This document shows positions 40,618 to 46,493 of a stretch of DNA of 46,493 bases, one piece after another; the first letter of the stretch is position 1, and each line of letters starts with the position of its first letter. The stretch lies in assembly GCF_016862455.1 (NCBI RefSeq), contig NZ_BOMZ01000102.1, positions 1 through 46,493 on the forward strand, in the 5' to 3' direction. Under the pieces are notes generated by a model that saw only the letters and a list, made by a program, of their open reading frames with translations, was not told where the DNA came from and did not search any database. Source of the DNA: Actinoplanes utahensis. GTDB lineage: Bacteria > Actinomycetota > Actinomycetes > Mycobacteriales > Micromonosporaceae. Made by a program: the position numbers and the translations under genes.

Positions 40618-41964
40618 GTGGCAGAACAATATCAGGTCAGTGGTGAGAGTGCCGCTGAGATTTCGGCCAGCATCGAGGCGGGCGTCGTCCGGGGTGACTG
40701 GGTGTCCGGGGCGGCGCTTCCGCCGGTGCGGGTCCTCGCGGGCGCCCTCCACGTCAGTCCCGCGACGGTCGCCAAGGCCTATCAGGAGCTGCGGCAGCGC
40801 GGGGTGATCGAGACCGAGGGCCGGCGCGGCACCCGGGTCCGTTCCCGGCCCGCCGTGGCCGGCCCGCGGTCCGGCCTGCGCACGCCGGTCCCGGCCGGCC
40901 TGCGTGATCTCTCCACCGGCGAGCCGGACCAGCGCCTGCTGCCGTCCCTGGGCCCGGCTCTGACCGCCGTCGCGGCCCGCATCGGCCCGGCCCAGGGATA
41001 TGCGTCCGCCGTCACCATGCCGGAGCTGGCCGATGCGGCACGCCCCCGCCTGCTCGGTGAGGGCGTGCCGGTCGACGGGGCGGACATCGTGGTCACCGCG
41101 GGCGCTCTCGACTCGATCGAGCGGGTGCTCGGCGCCCACCTGCGGCCGGGCGACACGGTCGCGATCGAGGACCCGGGCTGGGCGGCCCTGATCGACCTGC
41201 TGGCCGCGCTGGGCCTGCGGGCCGCGCCGGTGGCGGTCGACGAGGAGGGCCCGGATCCGGAGGCGCTCGCGGCCGCACTGCGCTCCGGTGCCCGTGCCGT
41301 CGTCGTCACCGTCCGCGCGCAGAACCCGACCGGCGCCGCGGTGAGCGCCGAGCGTGCCGACCGGCTGCGGAGTCTGCTGAGCGGCCATCCCGGTGTCGTG
41401 GTCATCGAGGACGATCACGCCGCCGAGCTCGCCGATCGGCCGCCGTACTGCATCGGCCCGGTGACCGGCTCCTGGGCCTTCATCCGGTCCGCCTCGAAGC
41501 CCTTCGGCCCGGACCTGCGCATCGCGGTGCTCGCCGGTGACGAGACCACGGTGGCCCGGGTGGCCGGCCGGATGCGGATCGGCACGGGCTGGGTCTCCAC
41601 CGTCCTGCAGCGCATGCTGCTGTGGCTGTGGCAGGACCCGGGGGTGACGGAACTGGTGGCCCGGGCCGCCGAGACCTACGGGACGACCCGCAGCCGTCTG
41701 CGCGCCGCCCTGCGTGCGAAAGGTGTCGAGGCTCACGGTGACACCGGCATCAACGTCTGGGTCCCGGTGCCGGACGAGACCCGTGTGGTCACCGGGCTCC
41801 GCGATCGGGGCTATGCGGTCGCCCCCGGCGCGTTCTTCCGCCTGGAGTCCCCACCCGGGATCCGCATCACGATCAGCACGCTGGGCCACGGGGAGATCGA
41901 TGATCTGGCCGGGGCGATCGCGGCCGCCGTCCACCCGACGGGAGCCGCCGCCCCGATGAGGTGA
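40618..41964 (+). CDS. MocR-family regulator (GntR winged helix plus aminotransferase-like domain)
   Basis: 448 residues. The GntR-type winged helix is at about 8-75 (SGAALPPVRVLAGALHVSPATVAKAYQELRQRGVIET). An aminotransferase fold-type I domain follows (about 95-440), with VTAGALDSIERVLGAHL, QNPTG (the PLP-site NPTG), IEDDHAAEL and the PLP lysine about K294 in SASKPFG. The whole domain seems intact, so PLP binding is likely, as in PdxR and GabR. The GTG start is set by the winged-helix N-terminus. It faces the PNPOx-GNAT fusion and is its likely regulator. The effector could be PLP or an amino compound. Confidence 0.9.
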   Translation: MAEQYQVSGESAAEISASIEAGVVRGDWVSGAALPPVRVLAGALHVSPATVAKAYQELRQRGVIETEGRRGTRVRSRPAVAGPRSGLRTPVPAGLRDLSTGEPDQRLLPSLGPALTAVAARIGPAQGYASAVTMPELADAARPRLLGEGVPVDGADIVVTAGALDSIERVLGAHLRPGDTVAIEDPGWAALIDLLAALGLRAAPVAVDEEGPDPEALAAALRSGARAVVVTVRAQNPTGAAVSAERADRLRSLLSGHPGVVVIEDDHAAELADRPPYCIGPVTGSWAFIRSASKPFGPDLRIAVLAGDETTVARVAGRMRIGTGWVSTVLQRMLLWLWQDPGVTELVARAAETYGTTRSRLRAALRAKGVEAHGDTGINVWVPVPDETRVVTGLRDRGYAVAPGAFFRLESPPGIRITISTLGHGEIDDLAGAIAAAVHPTGAAAPMR

Positions 41965-41976
41965 CCGGGCCGGTTC

Positions 41977-41999
41977 TTGTCGGGGGGTACGGGTAGAAC
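41977..41999 (+). promoter_or_regulatory. RecA-NDp / PafBC-type DNA-damage promoter of udgX
   Basis: TTGTCGGGG (41977-41985), eight bases, then TAGAAC (41994-41999), 6 nt before the ATG. It fits TTGTCR-N3-N8-TANNNT except for the last base of the -10. Confidence 0.65.
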
Positions 42000-42005
42000 G
42001 TTCCC

Positions 42006-42668
42006 ATGTCGAGGACGGAAGCGCCGGTGGGCGCGCAGCAGTGGGTACCTCCGCACGCTCGGAGCATCGACGAGCTGAAGTCGGCGGCGACGGACTGTCA
42101 CGGCTGCGAGCTCTTCGAGAACGCGACCCAGACCGTGTTCGGGCGCGGCGCGCCGGACGCGCGGATCGTCTTCGTCGGCGAGCAGCCCGGTGACGTCGAG
42201 GACCAGCACGGCCTGCCGTTCGTGGGCCCGGCCGGCCGGCTGCTCCGCACCGCGGTCGACGACGCCGGCATCAACCCCGCTGAGTTGTACATCACCAATG
42301 CCGTGAAGCACTTCCGCTTCGTCCAGCGGGGCGCCCGGCGGATCCACCAGACCCCGGAGACCACCCACATCACCGCCTGCCGGCCCTGGGTCGTCGCCGA
42401 GTTCGCGTTGCTCAAGCCGGAGTTGGTGGTCATCCTCGGTGCCACCGCCGGCAAGGCCCTGCTCGGCCCGTCGTTCCGGGTGACCCGGTCGCGCGGGCAG
42501 CTCATGCCGTGGCCGGCGTCGGCCCAGCACCCGGAGGACTTCCCGGTGGCGCAGATCCAGGCACTGGCCACCATCCACCCCTCGGCGGTGCTGCGGGCCG
42601 ACGATCGTGAGACGGCCTACCGAGGGCTCGTCGACGATCTCCGGGTCGCGGCGGCCGCGGTCGCCTGA
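42006..42668 (+). CDS. udgX: UdgX-type uracil-DNA glycosylase
   Basis: 220 residues of the family 4-like uracil-DNA glycosylases. The motif-1 region is GEQPGDVEDQHGLPFVGPAG (58-77). The UdgX-specific loop is RRIHQTP (111-117), whose histidine (H114) becomes covalently linked to the abasic sugar after uracil removal in the studied M. smegmatis enzyme. The motif-2 region is ATIHPSAVLR. Cysteines C31, C34 and C125 are visible candidates for the Fe-S cluster. The ATG lies 6 nt after a RecA-NDp-like -10, consistent with damage control. It precedes DUF3046 and recA on the same strand. Confidence 0.9.
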   Translation: MSRTEAPVGAQQWVPPHARSIDELKSAATDCHGCELFENATQTVFGRGAPDARIVFVGEQPGDVEDQHGLPFVGPAGRLLRTAVDDAGINPAELYITNAVKHFRFVQRGARRIHQTPETTHITACRPWVVAEFALLKPELVVILGATAGKALLGPSFRVTRSRGQLMPWPASAQHPEDFPVAQIQALATIHPSAVLRADDRETAYRGLVDDLRVAAAAVA

Positions 42669-42691
42669 GGGGTGACGATCCCGCGCGTGGG

Positions 42692-42697
42692 TACCCT
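42692..42697 (+). promoter_or_regulatory. -10 element of the DUF3046 gene (leaderless type)
   Basis: TACCCT ends 6 nt before the GTG at 42704. This supports the GTG over the TTG that begins at 42698. Confidence 0.5.
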
Positions 42698-42703
42698 TTG
42701 CCG

Positions 42704-42904
42704 GTGCGGCTGACAGACTTCTGGGAACGGTTGGAACAGAGCTTCGGCTCCGCGTACGCCCACAGCATCGCCGCCGATCACGCCTTCACGGCGCTCGGCG
42801 GGCGGACGATCGACGAAGCCATCGCTCAGGGTGTCGACACCGCCACGATCTGGCGCGCGGTGGTCTCGGCATACCCCGATCGGGTGCCGTCGCGGCTGCG
42901 CTGA
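42704..42904 (+). CDS. DUF3046 small protein
   Basis: 66 residues from the GTG at 42704: MRLTDFWERLEQSFG, then YAHSIAADHAFTALGGRTIDEAIAQGVD, then IWRAVVSAY. This matches the DUF3046 family, which sits immediately upstream of recA across actinobacteria (Rv2738c in M. tuberculosis). Its function is unknown. It is acidic and helical, with no cysteine. Its stop is 10 nt before the LexA box of recA. Confidence 0.93.
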   Translation: MRLTDFWERLEQSFGSAYAHSIAADHAFTALGGRTIDEAIAQGVDTATIWRAVVSAYPDRVPSRLR

Positions 42905-42913
42905 GCAGGGGTT

Positions 42914-42927
42914 AGAACATCTGTTCT
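42914..42927. promoter_or_regulatory. LexA SOS box upstream of recA
   Basis: AGAACATCTGTTCT contains the actinobacterial SOS core GAAC-N4-GTTC and is fully palindromic. It lies about 185 bp before the recA ATG. A possible -10 (TATTGT, 42962-42967) follows about 35 bp later. Confidence 0.85.
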
Positions 42928-43013
42928 GGCGTGTCGGTCGATCGTCGTACAGGTGTTCGGCTATTGTCCACGGCGGCTCGGTCATCCACAGCACACGACG
43001 GGGCGGAGGATTT

Positions 43014-43036
43014 TTGTCATACCCACCGCCTACCGT
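43014..43036 (+). promoter_or_regulatory. RecA-NDp / PafBC-type DNA-damage promoter of recA
   Basis: TTGTCATAC (43014-43022), eight bases, then TACCGT (43031-43036). This is the LexA-independent recA promoter type of mycobacteria, with the exact N8 spacing. Transcription would start near 43043, about 58 nt before the ATG. Confidence 0.8.
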
Positions 43037-43100
43037 GTCGACCGTGGTGAACAAAAGCTCGTCCGCGAAGAACGCGAAGTCGAATACAGGGGTGGCGGGA

Positions 43101-44153
43101 ATGGCTGCAGGAACACCTGATCGGGAGAAAGCGCTCGAACTGGCGCTGGCGCAGATCGACAAGCAGTTCGGCAAGGGTTCGTGCATGCGGCTCGGGGAGC
43201 GGCCGGTCATCCAGACCGCCGTCATCCCGACCAGCTCCATCGCCCTCGACGTGGCGCTCGGTGTCGGCGGCCTGCCGCGTGGCCGTGTCATCGAGGTCTA
43301 CGGGCCGGAGTCGAGCGGTAAGACCACGGTCGCGCTGCACGCCGTGGCCAACGCGCAGAAGGCCGGCGGCATCGCCGCCTTCATCGACGCCGAGCACGCC
43401 CTCGACCCGGAGTACGCGCGGGCGCTCGGTGTCGACACCGACGCCCTGCTGGTGTCCCAGCCGGACACCGGTGAGCAGGCCCTGGAGATCGCGGACATGC
43501 TGATCCGCTCCGGTGCTCTGGACATCATCGTCATCGACTCGGTGGCCGCCCTCGTGCCCCGCGCCGAGATCGAGGGCGAGATGGGCGACAGCCACGTCGG
43601 CCTCCAGGCCCGGCTGATGAGCCAGGCCCTCCGGAAGATCACCGGTATCCTCAACAACTCCGGGACCACCGCGATCTTCATCAACCAGCTGCGCGAGAAG
43701 ATCGGCGTCATGTTCGGCTCGCCCGAGACCACGACCGGTGGCCGCGCGCTGAAGTTCTACGCGTCGGTCCGTCTCGACGTCCGGCGTATCGAGAGCCTGA
43801 AGGACGGCACCGACGTCATCGGTAACCGGACCCGGGTCAAGGTCGTCAAGAACAAGGTGGCCGCGCCGTTCAAGCAGGCCGAGTTCGACATCATGTACGG
43901 CAAGGGCATCTCCCGCGAGGGTTCGCTCATCGACGTCGGTGTCGAGCAGGGCTTCATCCGCAAGTCCGGCGCCTGGTACACGTATGACGGCGACCAGCTC
44001 GGCCAGGGCAAGGAGAAGGCGCGCGAGTTCCTCAAGGAGAACCCCGACGTCGCCGCCGAGATCGAGAAGAAGATCCTGGAGAAGCTCGGTGTCGGCCAGG
44101 CGGCGAACAGCGACGCGACCGGCGGGCCCGAGCTGCCGCCCGTCGACTTCTGA
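43101..44153 (+). CDS. recA: Recombinase RecA
   Basis: 350 residues. MAAGTPDREKALELALAQID is the usual actinobacterial N-terminus, which fixes the ATG at 43101; leaderless GTGs at 43044/43047 would add about 18 residues. Walker A is GPESSGKT (about 66-73), Walker B IIVIDSVAALVP, with the loop-1 segment EGEMGDSHVGLQARLMSQALRK and loop 2 FGSPETTTGGRALKFY. It forms filaments on single-stranded DNA, promotes strand exchange and triggers LexA self-cleavage. No intein is present. Two damage promoters lie upstream (LexA box and RecA-NDp). recX follows 14 nt after the stop. Confidence 0.98.
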   Translation: MAAGTPDREKALELALAQIDKQFGKGSCMRLGERPVIQTAVIPTSSIALDVALGVGGLPRGRVIEVYGPESSGKTTVALHAVANAQKAGGIAAFIDAEHALDPEYARALGVDTDALLVSQPDTGEQALEIADMLIRSGALDIIVIDSVAALVPRAEIEGEMGDSHVGLQARLMSQALRKITGILNNSGTTAIFINQLREKIGVMFGSPETTTGGRALKFYASVRLDVRRIESLKDGTDVIGNRTRVKVVKNKVAAPFKQAEFDIMYGKGISREGSLIDVGVEQGFIRKSGAWYTYDGDQLGQGKEKAREFLKENPDVAAEIEKKILEKLGVGQAANSDATGGPELPPVDF

Positions 44154-44167
44154 TCCGGTAATCCGCG

Positions 44168-44935
44168 ATGGCGGGACGACGCGGTGCACGGTCGGGGCGC
44201 GGATGGGATGCCATCCCGCCCCGGACCGGCGCCGGTTCACCGGATGACGAGGCGGGCGAGCCGCGACGAGCCGCCGGGCGCAGAGGCCGTCGTGGCACGC
44301 CCGGTTCGGGGTGGCCGTCCGATTCCGGCTCCGATGCGGGTCTCGGGGATGCGGGCGGCGCCGGGGAGACCCGGAGCGGGAACGACGGCGGGCCGCCGCG
44401 CAGTGAGTCGGAGGTGGCCCGGGAGATCTGTCTGCGTCAGCTCGCGGTTCGGCCACGGACCCGTGCCGAGCTCGCGAAGGTGCTGCAGCGCAAAGAGATC
44501 TCCGAAGAGGTGATCGCCGAGGTTCTCGATCGCTATGACGAGGTCGGGATCATCGACGACGCGGCATTCGCCCGGGCGTGGGTGTCCAGTCGGCATCACG
44601 GCCGGGGGCTGGCACGACGGGCGCTCGCCAACGAGTTGCGCCAGCGTGGAGTCGACGCGGAGGTGGCCGGTGCGGCTCTCGAAGCCGTCGACGACGAGGC
44701 GGAGGCCACGGCGGCGCGGGCGCTCGTCGATCGTAAGCTCCGCACGGCGACGGGTTCGCCCGATGCGGTCTTCCGGCGCCTGGTGGCGATGCTCGCCCGT
44801 AAGGGTTACCCGGCCGGCATTGCCATCCGTGCGGTGAAGGACGCGCTGGCGGCACGCGACGCCGAGGCCGCCGAGTTCGCCGACGCGATCGACGCCGACG
44901 CCCTGGCTGATGAGGCGACCGACCCGCAGTCCTGA
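44168..44935 (+). CDS. recX: Regulatory protein RecX
   Basis: 255 residues. The first 80 are a low-complexity Gly/Arg/Ser/Asp-rich extension. The RecX three-helix repeats follow: EVAREICLRQLAVRPRTRAEL..., YDEVGIIDDAAFARAWVSSRHHGRGLARRALANELRQRGVD, and FRRLVAMLARKGYPAGIAIRAVK. It binds within the RecA filament groove and limits its activity. The gap after recA is 14 nt, so it is in the recA operon. A later start inside the extension cannot be excluded, since the extension is not part of the family core. Confidence 0.92.
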   Translation: MAGRRGARSGRGWDAIPPRTGAGSPDDEAGEPRRAAGRRGRRGTPGSGWPSDSGSDAGLGDAGGAGETRSGNDGGPPRSESEVAREICLRQLAVRPRTRAELAKVLQRKEISEEVIAEVLDRYDEVGIIDDAAFARAWVSSRHHGRGLARRALANELRQRGVDAEVAGAALEAVDDEAEATAARALVDRKLRTATGSPDAVFRRLVAMLARKGYPAGIAIRAVKDALAARDAEAAEFADAIDADALADEATDPQS

Positions 44936-44978
44936 CCCGTGCCGTGATCGGCGGCGGCAGACCGGCGTGCACGAGACT

Positions 44979-45340
44979 GGCCGCCAGGAGACCTGCCGCC
45001 AGGAGCCTGCCGCCAGGAGACCCGCTGTCGGATGACCGGCCGACGGGAGGCTGTCCGGCGGATTTCGGCTAGCAGGAGACCTGCCGACGGGAGGCTGTCC
45101 GGCGGACGATCGGCCAGTAGGAGAGCTGCCGACGGGAGGCTGTCCGGCGGACGATCGGCCAGTAGGAGAGCTGCAGACGGGAGGCTGTCCGGCGGACGCT
45201 CGGCCAGTAGGAGAGCTGACGACGGGAGGCTGTCCGGCGGACGCTCGGCCAGCAGGAGACCTGCGGGCGGAGGGCTGTCCGGCGGAGGGCTGTCCGGCGG
45301 AGGACCGGCTGGCGGGAGGCTGTCCGGCGGCGGATTCGCG
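44979..45340. repeat. 45-bp tandem repeat array with 15-bp sub-periodicity
   Basis: GACGGGAGGCTGTCCGGCGG or a close variant starts at 45042, 45086, 45131, 45176 and 45221, with a diverged copy at 45266 (spacing 44, 45, 45, 45, 45). The left flank has three copies of CCGCCAGGAGA at about 15-bp steps, and the right flank has GGCTGTCCGGCGGA at 15-bp steps. All frames stay open through it as a side effect. There are no spacers, so it is not a CRISPR array. Confidence 0.85.
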
Positions 45341-45581
45341 CGCACGAGCGGGCGTGGAAATTCGATCACCGGCTACGGACGGCTGAGGGCCGGAGCCCGT
45401 CGTGGCGGATTCGAGTGAGTGTCGGCTGCCCGGTTCGGGTGAACATGGACGTCCCGTGCCGCGTGGCCGTTGCGGGTGTGTGGAGAGGCCGGCCGGCTTC
45501 GGAATCCCGTACCGATGAGGGAATGTGTCGCCGTGACCAGGGCTCCGCGGCGTTGGCACCGGCTCCTCGGCCCATCGCCGA

Positions 45582-45587
45582 TATAGT
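45582..45587 (+). promoter_or_regulatory. -10 element of a possible leaderless micro-ORF
   Basis: TATAGT is a near-consensus -10 and ends 6 nt before a GTG at 45594, the same spacing as at ribF, rimO and DUF3046. No good -35 is seen. Confidence 0.45.
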
Positions 45588-45593
45588 CATGAT

Positions 45594-45662
45594 GTGAGGA
45601 TTGACCCTCTGGTGCGTATTCGGATGGATATCACGCGACGGGGTCACGGCGGGGGCGGCTGA
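45594..45662 (+). CDS. Possible leaderless 22-residue micro-ORF
   Basis: GTG start, reading MRIDPLVRIRMDITRRGHGG and two more Gly before the TGA. It is supported only by the TATAGT hexamer 6 nt upstream. It could be a leader peptide or chance. It has no cysteine, histidine or tryptophan run that would suggest attenuation by a given amino acid. Confidence 0.25.
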   Translation: MRIDPLVRIRMDITRRGHGGGG

Positions 45663-45859
45663 TACGCTCAGTGACTACGGCTCTTGGTCACGCTCCGTGT
45701 CGTGGGCTCGGGTGTGCCGCGGTGATGATGATCGCCGTGGGTGTGCCGGTGCGGGAGCGGTGTGATCGCACGGTACGTCTGGAATTGTCCCGTGGGATCG
45801 TGAGCAGGGCGTAAGCATCTCTGTGCCGTACGTCCTATCCGCTGCCGAATCATGAGTCC

Positions 45860-45889
45860 TTGACCGAAGTGGTGCTCGCGACCTAGCCT
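45860..45889 (+). promoter_or_regulatory. Well-formed sigma-A-type promoter in the gene-poor end
   Basis: TTGACC (45860-45865), 18 bp, TAGCCT (45884-45889). This is the best -35/-10 pair seen in the window, and it lies at the start of an unusually AT-rich stretch (about 45840-45975). The transcript would begin near 45896 and run to the right. No established gene follows within the window. Confidence 0.55.
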
Positions 45890-45972
45890 CGCGTTACACA
45901 AGGTTTGTTCGACCATCGCATGCAACAGGCACAACATAGATCGCATTACATTACGGCATCACTTGGGCGCTT

Positions 45973-46140
45973 ATGGTCCAGGAGAGGCTTCCGTCGGCCG
46001 CTGACCGCGCGGCGGACGGCGCGACATACCGGCGGTCAACCCCACAACTCCACACACTCCTGATTCGAGCGGCTGATCACTGGCTCGCTGACGGGCTTCC
46101 GGTGCTGCCGGGGGAGGGTCGAATGGGTTTCGGGCGGTGA
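45973..46140 (+). CDS. Possible 55-residue ORF behind the 45860 promoter
   Basis: ATG frame MVQERLPSAADRAADGATYR... ending MGFGR. About 70% of its third positions are G/C, lower than the real genes here, and it has no ribosome site. An overlapping 47-codon Arg-rich frame starts at ATG 45920. Either may be a small protein, or the transcript may be noncoding. No family is recognised. Confidence 0.2.
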   Translation: MVQERLPSAADRAADGATYRRSTPQLHTLLIRAADHWLADGLPVLPGEGRMGFGR

Positions 46141-46493
46141 TGTCCGTTCGAGACGTCGATCATTTCCACGGACGGTGACGGTGCCCTCGTTCGGTGAGAC
46201 GGCTTGAGGCTACGCAGGGGAATACTGTCCGGTCGCCGCATGGTGATCATCGGGCGGTGTTGTCCTCGTCGGCGGCTCCGGGCGGTTGTTCCGAGTGCTT
46301 TCGGGACGCCCGGCACCGGAGAGCGGCAGGGTCTCCGGTTCGGCACGTCATCGGGTCTGATCGGCGTGAGGCGGCAGCATCATGATCAAGCCACCTCGCC
46401 GTCGTTGCGGGTCGGAAGCGGGCCGAGCGGTCCGGATCGCCGAGGCAGCCAGCCACGGCGTCCGATCAACCGAAGGCGAACGCCAGGCCGATC
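46141..46493. other. Right edge without a supported gene
   Basis: Short open frames on both strands here have poor codon bias and no recognisable motifs. I see no tRNA, terminator or repeat. A gene may begin just beyond the window. Confidence 0.5.

Noticed and set aside
42831..43100. Long N-terminal extension of RecA
   Set aside because: The frame upstream of 43101 overlaps DUF3046 and both damage promoters and does not resemble RecA; MAAGTPDREKAL is the usual start.
44979..45340. Tandem repeats as a possible CRISPR array
   Set aside because: Units are contiguous with no unique spacers, period is 45 bp with 15-bp substructure, and no cas genes are nearby.
45032..45418. Repetitive protein encoded by the 45-bp array
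   Set aside because: At least two strands/frames are equally open because the period is a multiple of three; no start signal or signal peptide supports any one of them.
45668..45946. 92-residue minus-strand frame
   Set aside because: His/Arg/Thr-rich, poor codon bias, no motif, and it runs across the plus-strand promoter at 45860.
46458..46493. Minus-strand reading IGLAFAFG at the right edge as part of a membrane protein
   Set aside because: Only eight codons before a stop are visible; not enough to support a gene.

Overview
The window is chromosomal DNA from a high-GC actinobacterium. Reading frames show strongly GC-biased third codon positions, GTG starts are frequent, and many genes seem to be leaderless. 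Gene content and order (ribF-rpsO-pnp-M16 peptidase-dapB ... dapA-rnj ... ftsK ... rimO-pgsA-cinA-clgR-pspA-pspM ... DUF3046-recA-recX) match the conserved actinobacterial block that in Mycobacterium tuberculosis runs from ribF to recX. The accessory genes suggest a Micromonosporaceae-type organism such as Actinoplanes; that placement is inference.

Layout. 151-3665 (minus): a hybrid sensor kinase with two receiver domains and a long low-complexity tail, translationally coupled to a stand-alone receiver protein. 3722-9866 (plus): flavin cofactor synthesis (ribF), ribosomal protein S15, PNPase, an M16 peptidase, a possible 45-residue membrane protein, and dapB. 9920-16567: an acetyltransferase (minus), a YcaQ/AlkX-type DNA glycosylase, a DUF2752 protein, dapA, RNase J and a secreted trypsin-like protease. 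16638-22030: a YbjN protein, ftsK, a DUF3291 protein, and a minus-strand pair made of a Gpi18-like GT-C glycosyltransferase and a cysteine-rich ArsR/SufR-like regulator. 22166-27162 (plus): rimO, pgsA, cinA, then the envelope-stress set clgR-pspA-pspM. 27363-35165: nei (minus), SAM hydrolase (minus), an F420-type luciferase-like oxidoreductase (plus) and the helicase lhr (minus). 35451-42668: a receptor Ser/Thr kinase, a LysE exporter, a PNPOx-GNAT fusion divergent from a MocR regulator, and the uracil-DNA glycosylase udgX. 42704-44935: DUF3046, recA, recX. 44936-46493: a gene-poor end with a 45-bp tandem repeat, a good sigma-A-type promoter and only tiny candidate ORFs.

Most notable signal: four DNA-repair genes spread over 33 kb (the YcaQ/AlkX-like gene, lhr, udgX, recA) each have the element TTGTCR-N3-N8-TANNNT, exact or with one mismatch in the -10, at fixed spacing just upstream. 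This is the known actinobacterial RecA-NDp / PafBC-type DNA-damage promoter. recA also has a perfect-core LexA box. The window therefore holds a local damage regulon mixing crosslink/alkylation repair, uracil repair and recombination. Many other genes have a TANNNT hexamer 6-9 nt before the start codon, with no better Shine-Dalgarno site, as expected for leaderless mRNAs. Other unexplained structures are a perfect palindrome between the MocR gene and the PNPOx-GNAT fusion, a 41-bp near-perfect palindrome between lhr and the kinase, and minisatellite-like repeats with periods of 15, 33, 39 and 45 bp, both inside disordered coding regions and between genes. I found no tRNA, rRNA, insertion sequence, prophage or CRISPR array.
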